Shown here: positions 17,153 to 26,121 of the stretch, one piece after another
Position numbering within the stretch: position 1 is the first letter of the stretch
How the letters are laid out: each line of letters starts with the position of its first letter
Source: Abiotrophia sp. HMSC24B09
Lineage (GTDB): Bacteria > Bacillota > Bacilli > Lactobacillales > Aerococcaceae
Direction of reading: 5' to 3'
Length of the DNA: 64,000 nucleotides
NCBI RefSeq assembly: GCF_001815865.1
Contig: NZ_KV822203.1
Coordinates: 151,754 to 215,753 of the forward strand
The notes under the pieces: model-generated
Seen by the model: only the letters and a program-made list of their open reading frames with translations
Database searches by the model: none
Told to the model about the DNA's origin: nothing
Position numbers and translations under genes: made by a program

Positions 17153-17785
17153 CTAGTATTCCACTATGGTGATGTTACCATCAATATATTCTGCCAAGAA
17201 AATCTTGGCCACATCTTCTTGCCCTGCCTCGGCAATAGCTTGCATCAGCCATTCTTCGGTCTTGTCAATAGAATCCAGGGTTTTGTATTGAATATGCCCG
17301 TCTGTAATTAGCGGATACTTAGGATTTTCCTCACCATAAACCACAATATTGAGGCTGCCATTTTGTTCAATCACAGCCCGTTTAACCTTCTTGATAGAGT
17401 AGATATTCTGACTACGCAATTTGAAGGCCAAATCTTGAGCTGTTAGACCTGCTGCTCGTGTCGCCTCCACATCGATGACGCCACGGCTAATCAAATCCGT
17501 TGGTTCCCCATCAATGGTCTTCTTAAGAAGTTGGTTGTGGGTTTTCAGCCATTTAAAGCTCAGAACTAGCACTAACCAAATCATGAGAATAATTAAAAAT
17601 TGCAGGATAGAAATACCAGGGTTATAAATAACCCCACCAATAATGCCCCCTAGGACATAGTTTTGGACCTGGTCACTGGCCGAAGCCGGCGCCAAATTGC
17701 CCTTACCTGTCAAATTAATGACTACAACCAAGGCCAACACGCCTAAGGCTAGCTTAATGGCGATATCTAAAAAATTTAATGTCAT
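17153..17785 (-). CDS. DUF421 membrane protein (YetF/YrbG-like)
   Basis: A 210-residue protein with two or three N-terminal membrane segments (VLALVVVINL; FLIILMIWLVLVLSF) and a cytoplasmic DUF421 domain from about residue 85 (LLKKTIDGEP, SRGVIDVEATRAAGLTAQDL, LRSQNIYSIKKVKRAVIEQN). The family function is unknown, though Bacillus relatives are spore- or envelope-associated. It overlaps the upstream DUF3290 gene by 4 bases (ATGA), and the two families often occur together, suggesting a complex. Confidence 0.85.
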   Translation of the reverse strand: MTLNFLDIAIKLALGVLALVVVINLTGKGNLAPASASDQVQNYVLGGIIGGVIYNPGISILQFLIILMIWLVLVLSFKWLKTHNQLLKKTIDGEPTDLISRGVIDVEATRAAGLTAQDLAFKLRSQNIYSIKKVKRAVIEQNGSLNIVVYGEENPKYPLITDGHIQYKTLDSIDKTEEWLMQAIAEAGQEDVAKIFLAEYIDGNITIVEY

Positions 17786-18231
17786 GGCTTTACCTCCACC
17801 AATTCGATCTTAGGCAGCTGAACTGCCATTTCCTCAAGGATATAGTGTCCTTCTCTATCGATGATAGTCCGATAGTAGCGGTCACCGGATTTGATAATGC
17901 CTCCGTCGGCCGCTGCTTCCGTATTAAGATAGAGCAATTCGGGCTTAGTCCCCAAATCTTCAGCCACCTGTTCCATCAAGTGACTAGCCCCTGAATATTG
18001 GCTAATGGCTGCTTGCTTAGCTTGCGCATCTTGCCAACGAGTCCCAGCTAAAATAAAGAAGCAGATAATCCCAATAATAGCTAATTCACGGTACTTAGAA
18101 TCCTTGTTGCGATGGTAGTAAAACCATATAGCCAAGCCAATTAAGATAGCCAAGCCAACGAAAATGGTCAATTGGAGCCAGTCCGTTATATTAATTCGAC
18201 TCTTCATATAGTCATAAGAATAGAATTTCAT
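17782..18231 (-). CDS. DUF3290 membrane protein
   Basis: A 149-residue protein with two membrane helices near the N-terminus (LTIFVGLAILIGLAIWFYYH and LAIIGIICFFILAGT) and an external or cytoplasmic C-terminal domain containing LLYLNTEAAADGGIIKSGDR and YYRTIIDREGHYIL. It is translationally coupled to DUF421. No biochemical role is known to me. Confidence 0.8.
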   Translation of the reverse strand: MKFYSYDYMKSRINITDWLQLTIFVGLAILIGLAIWFYYHRNKDSKYRELAIIGIICFFILAGTRWQDAQAKQAAISQYSGASHLMEQVAEDLGTKPELLYLNTEAAADGGIIKSGDRYYRTIIDREGHYILEEMAVQLPKIELVEVKP

Positions 18232-18286
18232 GCCATAACCTCCTTACGCTACACTATTATAGCGTAAAGCAAAGGTATGGACAAGC

Positions 18287-19138
18287 TTACAAACTCCGTA
18301 AAACTAGGCTAATGCCATTGCTATCGGTTACTTGCCAGCCCCCTTCTAGAGCTTGCACTTTAGCCCCCAAATCTTGGGCGCGCTTGACGATTGCGGCCTC
18401 TTCTTGAGGCGAGCTAGCGACAATACTAAAATGCTTAAGTCCTGCTTGGTCTGGTTCTTGTGGCGCTAGACGGCTACCTGCCCATTGGTTGGCAGCTAAC
18501 TGGTGGTGATAGGTCCCAGATGACATCCAAGCCGCTGAAGACATCTGGAATTTAGTCTCCATACCTAAGACTTGGTTCCACCAGACGGCCGCTCGCTTAC
18601 TATCTTGGACACTGAGGTGAATATGACCAATACGAGAGCCTTCGGGCATTTTATAAGGGCCATCAAGTGGCTTGGCGCTGTCGTAGACGCCTTGACCGTC
18701 CATTTCTAGGGTCACGCCTGGGATGCGCCCGTCCGATTCAATCTCCCATTGGCTTACCGGTTTATCGCGATAGACTTCAATGCCATTGCCTTCCGGATCC
18801 TCTAGGTAAATGGCCTCAGAGTAGCCATGGTCTGAAGCCCCAATCAGTGGCAGGGCCTGCTTGATGGCATGAACGAGGAAAGTCCCCAAGTCCTCTCGGC
18901 TTGGTAGGAGATAGGCCACGTGATAGAGGCCATAACGGGCTTGGCTTTCCTGTGGCGCGCTCACTGCTTCTAGGTAAAGCAGAGGCCGGTCACTGCCTTG
19001 GATGCCCAAGCCCACTCGCTCAGGGCTTTCTTCTAAGATAGCCATCCCTAAAGCCTGCTGATAGAAGGCCACCATATAGGGCAAATTAATCACATTGAGT
19101 GTGACAGATTCTAAATCAAAAGTTTCTTGATACATCAT
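18287..19138 (-). CDS. VOC-family protein (CatE/YwbC-like ring-cleavage dioxygenase fold)
   Basis: A 283-residue protein with two vicinal-oxygen-chelate modules. The first (residues 5-130) begins ESVTLNVINLPYMVAFYQQA and contains YHVAYLLPS and EDPEGNGIEVYRD. The second (from about 168) has IGHIHLSVQDSKRAAVWWNQ. His and Glu metal ligands are visible in both. Relatives are annotated catechol-2,3-dioxygenase, but the substrate is unknown here and a glyoxalase-type role is possible. Two ATGs lie in tandem after AAAGGAG; either may be used. Confidence 0.8.
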   Translation of the reverse strand: MMYQETFDLESVTLNVINLPYMVAFYQQALGMAILEESPERVGLGIQGSDRPLLYLEAVSAPQESQARYGLYHVAYLLPSREDLGTFLVHAIKQALPLIGASDHGYSEAIYLEDPEGNGIEVYRDKPVSQWEIESDGRIPGVTLEMDGQGVYDSAKPLDGPYKMPEGSRIGHIHLSVQDSKRAAVWWNQVLGMETKFQMSSAAWMSSGTYHHQLAANQWAGSRLAPQEPDQAGLKHFSIVASSPQEEAAIVKRAQDLGAKVQALEGGWQVTDSNGISLVLRSL

Positions 19139-19403
19139 AAACTCCTTTCGTTGGGATAGAGAGATAAAGACATCTATATTATAAGAAGCTTACCCTAGTA
19201 AAAACTAGTAGGCACTTTTCATAGACTGACTATCTTTTAGGATAGAATTAAGTCCCTATAAGCCTAGGTTTTGACCTCGTCCTAGAACTTTCTAGCCTTC
19301 TTCACACTTTCTTTATATTCTCAAGGCTTGACCCGGCCAAAAATTCCTAGCCTAGACCCTGGCTTCATGTTAAAATATGGAGGACTAAGAAAGGAGCCCT
19401 GCC
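19139..19403. other. Divergent intergenic region (VOC gene / esterase gene)
   Basis: For the VOC gene a TATAAT box lies near 19180-19185 on the minus strand, with no good -35. For the esterase an extended -10 (ATGTTAAAAT) lies at 19367-19376 on the plus strand. No operators are recognised. Confidence 0.4.
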
Positions 19404-20234
19404 ATGCATCACGCAGCCTATTTTTACCTAGAAATGCATACCCATGAATTAACTGTCCCTTATACCAACAAACCCCGTCGCATTCGGGTCCTCCTACCTA
19501 AGGATTACCAGAAGAACGAGAACAAGTCCTACCCTGTTCTCTACTTCCATGACGGCCAGAATGTCTTCTACAGCCGCGAATCCTTCAGTGGCCACTCCTG
19601 GAAAATTATTCCAGCCATTAAGAAGAATCCTGACATCCCCCAAATGATTGTGGTCGGGATTGACAATGATAACGAAAACCGCCTCAACGAATATTCACCT
19701 TGGCCTTTCACCAACACCCCGATTCCTGAAGGAATGCGCCTTGGGGGCAAGGGCCTGAATTATGCTGACTTCGTCATGAATGTAGTCAAGCCTTTTATCG
19801 ATAGCCACTACCGGACCAAGCCTGACAAACGCCACACAGCCATGGCCGGCTCTTCCTTGGGCGGCAATATCACCCAATTTATGGGCTTGGAATATGCGGA
19901 CCAGATTGGTAACCTAGGGGTCTTCTCTAGTGCCTCCTGGTTAACCGTCGAAGCCTTCAATCGCTACATTAGCCGTCAAAAGCTAGACCCTAGCCAACGC
20001 ATCTTTATCCAAGTGGGGACCCAGGAAGGGGACGACACCGACCGCGACCTGACCCACGGTAACATGAAGCAAATCTACATCAACGCCTCCCTCAGCTACT
20101 ATCAACAATTACTGGCTGGCGGCATGCCCCAGGACCGACTCCAGCTAATTATTGCGGCTGATGCCACCCACAGTGAAGAAGCCTGGGCAACCTATCTACC
20201 CGATTGCCTACGTTTCCTAAGCGAAGAATGGTAG
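19404..20234 (+). CDS. Esterase-family alpha/beta hydrolase
   Basis: A 276-residue cytoplasmic serine hydrolase of the esterase D/YbbA type. The oxyanion/strand region reads YPVLYFHDGQNVFY, and the nucleophile elbow is AGSSLGGN (Ser near residue 152). The likely acid is in VGTQEGDD, and the histidine near the C-terminus is in ADATHSEEAW. No signal peptide is seen. The substrate is unknown. It is followed after 40 bases by an ATP-grasp gene on the same strand, so the two may act on one metabolite. Confidence 0.85.
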   Translation: MHHAAYFYLEMHTHELTVPYTNKPRRIRVLLPKDYQKNENKSYPVLYFHDGQNVFYSRESFSGHSWKIIPAIKKNPDIPQMIVVGIDNDNENRLNEYSPWPFTNTPIPEGMRLGGKGLNYADFVMNVVKPFIDSHYRTKPDKRHTAMAGSSLGGNITQFMGLEYADQIGNLGVFSSASWLTVEAFNRYISRQKLDPSQRIFIQVGTQEGDDTDRDLTHGNMKQIYINASLSYYQQLLAGGMPQDRLQLIIAADATHSEEAWATYLPDCLRFLSEEW

Positions 20235-20274
20235 GCTAAAGGTCCCTGACCCTAGCAGAAAGGATTGATTCCCT

Positions 20275-21441
20275 ATGAACTATATTGTTATTTCTCCCTA
20301 CTACCCTGCTAACTTCCAGCCCTTTTCCTATAAGTTACGTCAACATGGCGTCAATGTCCTAGGGATTGGCCAGGAACCTTATGACCAACTCAACGATGAG
20401 CTCAAAGCGACCCTGACTGAATACTTCCGGGTGGATAATCTGGAAGACCTGGACCAAGTCACTCGTGCGGTTGCCTTCTTCTTCCACAAGTATGGACCGA
20501 TCGACCGTATTGAGTCCCACAATGAATACTGGCTGGAATTAGATGCTGGTCTGCGTCAGCAGTTCAATATCTTTGGCGTCAAACCCCAAGATTTGGCCAA
20601 AACTAAGTACAAGTCCGTCATGAAGGAATACTTCCGCAAGGCTGGCGTACCGGTCGTGGACGGTCGCGTGGTTAGCCAGACTTCAGAAATCGATGCCGCC
20701 GTCCAAGACTTAGGCCTGCCACTGATTGCTAAACCCGATAATGGCGTGGGGGCTGCCGCTACCTACAAACTCATGACGCCAGAAGATGTGGCCCAATTCA
20801 AGGCTACTTGGGGCGAGTCCACTTCTTACTTCCTGGAGCAGTTTGTCTCCTATCCAACGGTGACGACTTTTGATGGTCTGATTGATGCCGAGGGTAATAT
20901 TGTCTTCGAAACCGGTCTGACCTACTACTACCCACCACTGGAATTAGTCTTGGAGCGTAAGGACAATGCCTTCTATATTGAGAAGGAACTCCATCCTAAG
21001 TTGCGTGAATATGGCCATGCCATCATCAAGTCCTTCGGCATGAAGGAGCGCTTCTTCCATATCGAATTCTTCCGGACGCCGGACGATGACTTTATCGCCA
21101 TTGAATACAACAACCGCCCAGCCGGTGGCTTCTGTATCGACATCTACAACTATGCCCATGATATTGACCTCTACGATTATTGGGCTAAGCTAGTGACAGG
21201 CCAAGAACTGCCAAAGCAGACCGCCCATGGTCGCTACTGCCTGGCGGTAGCCCGTCGCGATGAGCATACTTATGTGGCCAGCCACCAAGACATCCTGGAT
21301 CGATTCGCTGACCAGATCAAGATGACTGCCCGCATTCCGCAGGCTTTCGCTGATTTACTTGGGGACAGTCTCTATGTCATGACGACCCCTTCCCGTCAAG
21401 TTGTTGATGATATGGTCCGTTTTGTCGGCCAACGCGTCTAA
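20275..21441 (+). CDS. ATP-grasp domain ligase of unknown substrate
   Basis: A 388-residue ATP-dependent carboxylate-amine/thiol ligase by fold. An N-terminal pre-ATP-grasp domain (residues 1-110) is followed by the ATP-grasp core: KTKYKSVMKEYFRKAGVPVV, then PLIAKPDNGVGAAATYKL, YFLEQFVSYPTVTTFDGLID, and a metal-binding FHIEFFRTPDDDFIAIEYNN. It resembles carbamoyl-phosphate-synthase-like or biotin-carboxylase-like stand-alone enzymes. The substrate cannot be named. Pairing with the esterase suggests synthesis or salvage of an ester or amide. Confidence 0.8.
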   Translation: MNYIVISPYYPANFQPFSYKLRQHGVNVLGIGQEPYDQLNDELKATLTEYFRVDNLEDLDQVTRAVAFFFHKYGPIDRIESHNEYWLELDAGLRQQFNIFGVKPQDLAKTKYKSVMKEYFRKAGVPVVDGRVVSQTSEIDAAVQDLGLPLIAKPDNGVGAAATYKLMTPEDVAQFKATWGESTSYFLEQFVSYPTVTTFDGLIDAEGNIVFETGLTYYYPPLELVLERKDNAFYIEKELHPKLREYGHAIIKSFGMKERFFHIEFFRTPDDDFIAIEYNNRPAGGFCIDIYNYAHDIDLYDYWAKLVTGQELPKQTAHGRYCLAVARRDEHTYVASHQDILDRFADQIKMTARIPQAFADLLGDSLYVMTTPSRQVVDDMVRFVGQRV

Positions 21442-21456
21442 GCATCTCAAATATTA

Positions 21457-21478
21457 GGGGGCTTCTGCCCCCTTTTTC
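21457..21478 (+). terminator. Terminator after the ATP-grasp gene
   Basis: GGGGGC-TTCT-GCCCCC stem followed by TTTTT. Confidence 0.9.
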
Positions 21479-21501
21479 TTCACTAGAAAGGATTCCTCAA
21501 C

Positions 21502-22500
21502 ATGTACATTCACCAAGCCATTCTCCACATCCTGGATAAGGATGCTGGTAATCTCTTCCTATCCCAGGAAGCCATGGACTTATCCTCGCCCCTGATTCGG
21601 ACCTACCTGGATAAGCTCCTGACCAAGGTCCAAAAGGCAGAACCCAAACGCGCTAAGCTTGAAGTTGACAGCGCCCTCTGGACTAGTCTCAAGGATGACC
21701 AAGTCAGCCTGATTGACAAATCCACTAGCCTAGCCGATAAGCTCTTCGATTTGATTGGGCCAGCAGAAGAAATCGCCGCTGCCGACTATCTCTTCTTCGA
21801 GGCTAGCGATGACCATGAACAGCGCTATTTTGGCCTGATACGCCTGGACTACTCCAGTCAGGTCACCCATTTCCTATCGGCCGAATCGCAATTAGTCAAT
21901 CAACTGGTCATGCACCACGCCATTCTCCCAAGCCCCACCCAGACGCCATCGGAATTCTTCTTGCTGAACTTGGCCACTGGTGACTACCAAATTCTAGAGA
22001 AGCAATATGTCATCGAAGGCAAACGCTGCCTCTACCTATCCGAACGCATTTTGGAAATCGCCCCACCTCAAGCAGCGCCGCAGCAAATCAAGCAAATCAA
22101 AAAGGCGGTCGCCGACACCGCCAAGCAATTTGACCAAGAACCTTATCAGGCCCTGGCAACTACTCAAAAGGTTATTCTGCAACAGTTAGAAGAGGACCAT
22201 GTCATCAATGCAGAAGAAATCACCCGTCAGGTCTTCAAGGGCAATCTAGGCGCCCAGGACGCGGCGCGCGAGGCCCTAGTCAAAAGAGAAGTCCCAACCA
22301 ACATTGCAGTCAACAACGTGCCCAAGTATGAGAAGAAGTACGCCAAGCAAAAATTCAAGCTGGCCAATGGCATCGAGCTCATGGTGCCAACTGAGCTCTA
22401 TGATGACCCTGAAGTCATTGAGTTCATTAACAATCCAGACGGCTCTATTTCCGTTATGATTAAAAATGTCGAAACCATTGTCAATGCCTTTAACGGCTAA
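21502..22500 (+). CDS. Nucleoid-associated protein NdpA/YejK family
   Basis: A 332-residue protein of the 37-kDa nucleoid-associated family. It starts MYIHQAILHILDKDAG and contains EAMDLSSPLIRTYLDKLLTK, FFEASDD, and a C-terminal KQKFKLANGIELMVP with NNPDGSISVMIKN, typical of the family. Members bind DNA without clear sequence preference; the exact role in Firmicutes is not settled. It has an AGAAAGGATT site and is bounded by terminators on both sides, so it is probably monocistronic. Confidence 0.85.
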   Translation: MYIHQAILHILDKDAGNLFLSQEAMDLSSPLIRTYLDKLLTKVQKAEPKRAKLEVDSALWTSLKDDQVSLIDKSTSLADKLFDLIGPAEEIAAADYLFFEASDDHEQRYFGLIRLDYSSQVTHFLSAESQLVNQLVMHHAILPSPTQTPSEFFLLNLATGDYQILEKQYVIEGKRCLYLSERILEIAPPQAAPQQIKQIKKAVADTAKQFDQEPYQALATTQKVILQQLEEDHVINAEEITRQVFKGNLGAQDAAREALVKREVPTNIAVNNVPKYEKKYAKQKFKLANGIELMVPTELYDDPEVIEFINNPDGSISVMIKNVETIVNAFNG

Positions 22501-22501
22501 G

Positions 22502-22552
22502 AAAAAAGCCTCTGGCTGATGGCTCCAATGCCATCGGTCAGGGGCTTTTTTA
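22502..22552. terminator. Bidirectional terminator between the NdpA and pepO genes
   Basis: AAAAAAGCC...GGC / GCC...GGCTTTTTT long stem with internal mismatches, between convergent genes. Confidence 0.88.
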
Positions 22553-22563
22553 TTATCTTGAGA

Positions 22564-24468
22564 TTACCAAATCGTTACCCGTTCTTCAGGTGCCAAATAC
22601 ATGGCGTCGCCGGGCTCAATCCCGAAGGTTTCATAGAAGGCCGCCAAATTCTTAGGTGCCATGTTGGCTCGTAACTCACCTGGCGAGTGAACGTCAATGT
22701 TGAGAAGCAGGTTGACATACTCTGGTCGTGCTTTGCGACACCAGACGCGGGCCCAGTTGAAGAAGAAGTCTTCCAAGTCAGCATCCGGCAGAGCTTGAGC
22801 TGCTTCAAGGGCACAGCTTAGACCGCCCGCATCCGCAATATTTTCAGAGACGGTCAAGGTCCCATTAATCTTGCCGTCACCAAACGGAATCCCATCCCAG
22901 AGCTTGATCATCTTATCGGCCAGGCTGTTGAAGTGAGCCAAGTCCTCTTCCGTCCACCAGTTAGACAAGCTACCGGTCTCATCAAACTGGGCGCCATTAT
23001 TGTCAAAGGCATGGGAAATTTCATGGGCAATCACGGCCCCAATCCCCCCATAGTTGGCGCTAGCTGATTGTTGCAGGCTATAGAATGGCGCCTGCAGAAT
23101 AGCCGCTGGGAAGCAGATTAAGTTATTAGATGGATCATAGTAGGCATTGACCGTGTTGGCACTAATTTCCCAGAGATCACGGTCCACTGGCTTGTTCCAC
23201 TTGCTGAGGTTGTAGCGAGTTGCTACTTGGGTGAAGAAGATAGAAGCCTGGAAGAAGTTGCGGTCGCCGACAACTAACTCCTCATAGACTGGCGGAATCT
23301 TGTCAGGATAGCCCACTAAGAGGTCCATTTTCTGTAGCTTGAGAATGGCCTTTTCGCGAGTGGCAGGGCTAAGCCATTCCTTGGTTTCTAGGCGTTTTTG
23401 GTAGATGGCAATCATGTTCTTGACCATTTGAGTCACGTCTTCCTTGGCTTCAGGGCCAAAGTAGCGTTGGGCATAGAAGTCCCCTAAGACTTGGTCGAAT
23501 GCTTGATTGACATGGCTGTAGGCCAATTTTTCAAAAGGTCTCATGGCTGGGTTGCCAGTCAAGGCCTGGGTCATACGGTGGCTGATAGCCCGCGCCTCTT
23601 CAGACAGATAGCTGGTCGCACCCGTAACCAGACGCAAGGTCAACCAGGCCTTAAGCTCAGTCAAATCAGCTTGATCTACTAGTTCCTTGAAGGCCTCGAA
23701 GAATTTAGGTTCGCCCACGTTTAGGGTCTCAGGCAAGCCACCTAAGACGGACTCTAGCACTGCCTTGAAGTCGATTTGGTCGGAGTAAGCCGCCACTTGA
23801 TCCAACTTGCGAGGGTTGTGGAAGACCACATATTCTGCCGCTTCTTCCTTAGATAAGGTATAAGGAGCTAGACGGGCATCAAAGGCCATGCCGGCTGTCA
23901 CCAGTTCTACTGCTTCCTTAGCATCCAAGCCTAATAAAGCCAGTAAGTCTAAGGCCACTTGGCGGTAGACTGCCAATAATTGCTGGCCTTGCGCATGGTC
24001 GGGCTCATAGTAGGTACGGTCAGGCAAAATCAATCCTGGGCGACCCAAATGCACCACATAGCGATTGGAATCCGCCATATCTTGGATGACGCCTAGGCCG
24101 AAGGGCCCTGGTAGGCCTTCTAAAATACCGGTTTTAGCCCACTCAGTCAGGTCAGCTACTGAGGTCAGTGCTTGGATGCGCTCGATATAAGGACGCAAGG
24201 GACTCATACCCAGAGCAGCGCGCCCCTCCTTATCCAAGGCTAACTGATAGTAAGCAACCATTTCCTTTTGCATCTTGGTCAGTGAGTCAGGCTGATCAAT
24301 CAAGTCAGCCAAATCCTTCATCAGGTCGGCTTCTACCTTGTCGGCCAAATCTGAAAAGCCACCCGTTGTTGGCTTATCATCCGGGATGACAGCAGTTTCT
24401 AACCAGGCCCCATTGACTGCCTGGAAGAGGTCTGTCTTAATCAGATCACGTTCTACTTTATGTGTCAT
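22564..24468 (-). CDS. pepO: M13-family endopeptidase PepO
   Basis: Zinc oligopeptidase of the neprilysin family, 634 residues with no signal peptide or membrane anchor, so cytoplasmic or non-classically exported as in streptococci. The zinc site HEISH lies in VIAHEISHAFDN, the third ligand glutamate in ENIADAGG, and a substrate-binding asparagine region NAYYDPSNN precedes it. The C-terminus ends VTIW, a typical family finish (R-x-x-W is more usual, VW common). The start has a GGGGAAG site. It degrades short peptides, often in nitrogen nutrition or host interaction. Confidence 0.95.
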   Translation of the reverse strand: MTHKVERDLIKTDLFQAVNGAWLETAVIPDDKPTTGGFSDLADKVEADLMKDLADLIDQPDSLTKMQKEMVAYYQLALDKEGRAALGMSPLRPYIERIQALTSVADLTEWAKTGILEGLPGPFGLGVIQDMADSNRYVVHLGRPGLILPDRTYYEPDHAQGQQLLAVYRQVALDLLALLGLDAKEAVELVTAGMAFDARLAPYTLSKEEAAEYVVFHNPRKLDQVAAYSDQIDFKAVLESVLGGLPETLNVGEPKFFEAFKELVDQADLTELKAWLTLRLVTGATSYLSEEARAISHRMTQALTGNPAMRPFEKLAYSHVNQAFDQVLGDFYAQRYFGPEAKEDVTQMVKNMIAIYQKRLETKEWLSPATREKAILKLQKMDLLVGYPDKIPPVYEELVVGDRNFFQASIFFTQVATRYNLSKWNKPVDRDLWEISANTVNAYYDPSNNLICFPAAILQAPFYSLQQSASANYGGIGAVIAHEISHAFDNNGAQFDETGSLSNWWTEEDLAHFNSLADKMIKLWDGIPFGDGKINGTLTVSENIADAGGLSCALEAAQALPDADLEDFFFNWARVWCRKARPEYVNLLLNIDVHSPGELRANMAPKNLAAFYETFGIEPGDAMYLAPEERVTIW

Positions 24469-24548
24469 AGCACTTCCCCTTTTCTTATTTTATTAGCTCT
24501 ATTATAGTCCTTTTATCTTGGCAGGACCACTCAAACGATTAAAGCATA

Positions 24549-24580
24549 AAAAAAATGGACTAGATCAGCTGACCTAGTCC
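24549..24580 (-). terminator. Terminator of the dlt operon
   Basis: GGACTAG-TCAGCTGA-CTAGTCC near-perfect palindrome; on the minus strand it is followed by eight T. Confidence 0.85.
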
Positions 24581-24587
24581 TTCATTC

Positions 24588-24737
24588 TTAGAAACTACTA
24601 TAAATGTAAGGCTGCACGCCTCCAGTATCCTTAGCCAATCCGTAGATGACGAGGATCATAATCAATACGTAGAAAATCGCAATCCACAAGATGAGTTGGA
24701 GAATTTTGGAGGATTTAATCTTGCTTACCATATTCAT
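24588..24737 (-). CDS. dltX: DltX-like small membrane protein of teichoic acid D-alanylation
   Basis: A 49-residue ORF directly after dltD, overlapping its end in another frame by 23 bases (17 if the second ATG at 24731 is used). It has one membrane helix (ILQLILWIAIFYVLIMILVI) and ends in a short C-terminal motif, PYIYSSF, matching the FIYNEF-type tail of DltX. DltX is needed with DltB and DltD to move D-alanine across the membrane. In most operons dltX precedes dltA, so the distal position is unusual. No strong ribosome site; translation is probably coupled to dltD. Confidence 0.8.
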   Translation of the reverse strand: MNMVSKIKSSKILQLILWIAIFYVLIMILVIYGLAKDTGGVQPYIYSSF

Positions 24738-25875
24738 AAAGATCTTTTTCAAGGCGAGTCCATCCTTTCCATCCTAAGTGCAACATATCCTGCATGACAT
24801 AAGGCTCGTAATCATCATCTTGGTAATCATAATACTTGATCCCACGTTGATCCAGCACTTGCTTGATTGCCTCATAGATAGTCCGGCGGTCTTCCTTAGG
24901 GAAGCCGGTGTAGTCATACCACTTACCATTAACGGGTAGGAGGACGACACGGACATCCACGCCCAAGTCTTGGGCGATGTCGAGGAATATGTTCAAGTCT
25001 TTCATTTCTGGTGAATCGGTGACGTATTTTCCTACATCACTGTTCTTAAACTTCTCTAAATCTTGACCAATTTCATTGGTGTAATAATGATTTTCAACTT
25101 GAAATTCATTATTGTTGGTCTTGTCTGCTGCCCCTTCTTGCTCAGCAATAGTCTTATAACGTTGATCCCAATCATAGTCCGGTGTCCTATCACCTGCCAT
25201 TGGCAGAGGGTCCTTGTCAGCTAGGGCATAACGAATCTTGTTCTTGAAGACATCTAGCTGGTAATGAGCCCGCGCCCATTGGTTCTCTAGCCAATTATCT
25301 GGCTCGTCTAGCAGGGCCTTCTTATAGCGAGCCAAGGCATCATGCACTTGGGGATGCTGAGTCGAGGCTTCTAGCAGACGATCAATAAAGGCACGTTTGT
25401 GTTCTTCCGTCACCTTAGGATTACTTAAGGTATTATAAACATGCTCAAAAGACAGACGATAGAGTAAGGCGTTAGCTGGTACGCCTTCTTTGGTAAACCA
25501 TTGTAGAGATTCCAATAAGACTGCTTTTTGTTGAGGTAAATTATCCCCCACAGAACCCAAGATGGAAGCCAAGGTTAGGTTACGATAATTCCCCCGGCCA
25601 ATTTCCATCAGGTGAAAGTCCTTGTAGTTGAAGACCACGCTAGGGTCGAAGTTTTCCTTGAAGGTTTGGACCAACTCCGAGGAACCGAAGACTGTTAAGG
25701 TCTGGGCGTCCATATTCTGAGTCAAAATATCCTTACTCTGGTTCTTCTCCACTTGTCGGCCGTAACGTATACTGTTATCTGGCACCTGGTAGGCCCCGGA
25801 CAAGGAAGCATTGAGGCCAATCATGCTGACAAGCGCTAAGCAAATGGCATAGACTAAGGCCTTCATTTTAATCAT
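24715..25875 (-). CDS. dltD: D-alanyl-lipoteichoic acid biosynthesis protein DltD
   Basis: Membrane-anchored extracellular protein that transfers D-alanine to lipoteichoic acid. It has 386 residues, an N-terminal membrane helix (ALVYAICLALVSMIGLNASL) and an SGNH-like fold with TVFGSSEL near residue 62 (catalytic Ser) and a C-terminal MLHLGWKGW (catalytic His). It overlaps dltC by 4 bases. Confidence 0.95.
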   Translation of the reverse strand: MIKMKALVYAICLALVSMIGLNASLSGAYQVPDNSIRYGRQVEKNQSKDILTQNMDAQTLTVFGSSELVQTFKENFDPSVVFNYKDFHLMEIGRGNYRNLTLASILGSVGDNLPQQKAVLLESLQWFTKEGVPANALLYRLSFEHVYNTLSNPKVTEEHKRAFIDRLLEASTQHPQVHDALARYKKALLDEPDNWLENQWARAHYQLDVFKNKIRYALADKDPLPMAGDRTPDYDWDQRYKTIAEQEGAADKTNNNEFQVENHYYTNEIGQDLEKFKNSDVGKYVTDSPEMKDLNIFLDIAQDLGVDVRVVLLPVNGKWYDYTGFPKEDRRTIYEAIKQVLDQRGIKYYDYQDDDYEPYVMQDMLHLGWKGWTRLEKDLYEYGKQD

Positions 25876-26111
25876 AGAGCAGCCACTCGTTTCTTAACGT
25901 AGGCTATGACCCGACGTGGCGTATCAATCTCTTCATAGGTGACCTCCGTTGGTGCCGTTGCAAAACCGAAGACTTCTTCCATCCGCACTAGCATCTCAAC
26001 GAAACCTAAGGAATCCAGGAGCCCTTCGTCACGGAGATTGATATCTAAATCCTCACGCACCACTTCATCTTCACACAATTCTTCTAAAAGGCTTAATACT
26101 TGTTCTTCCAT
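25872..26111 (-). CDS. dltC: D-alanyl carrier protein DltC
   Basis: Small acyl-carrier-like protein (79 residues) that carries D-Ala on a phosphopantetheine attached to serine in GLLDSLGFVEML. The start at 26111 (MEEQVLSLLE) is chosen over the longer frame at 26135 because TTAGGAG lies before it and this gives the family length. It overlaps dltD by 4 bases and lies 10 bases after dltB. Confidence 0.96.
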   Translation of the reverse strand: MEEQVLSLLEELCEDEVVREDLDINLRDEGLLDSLGFVEMLVRMEEVFGFATAPTEVTYEEIDTPRRVIAYVKKRVAAL

Positions 26112-26121
26112 ACTCTCACTC

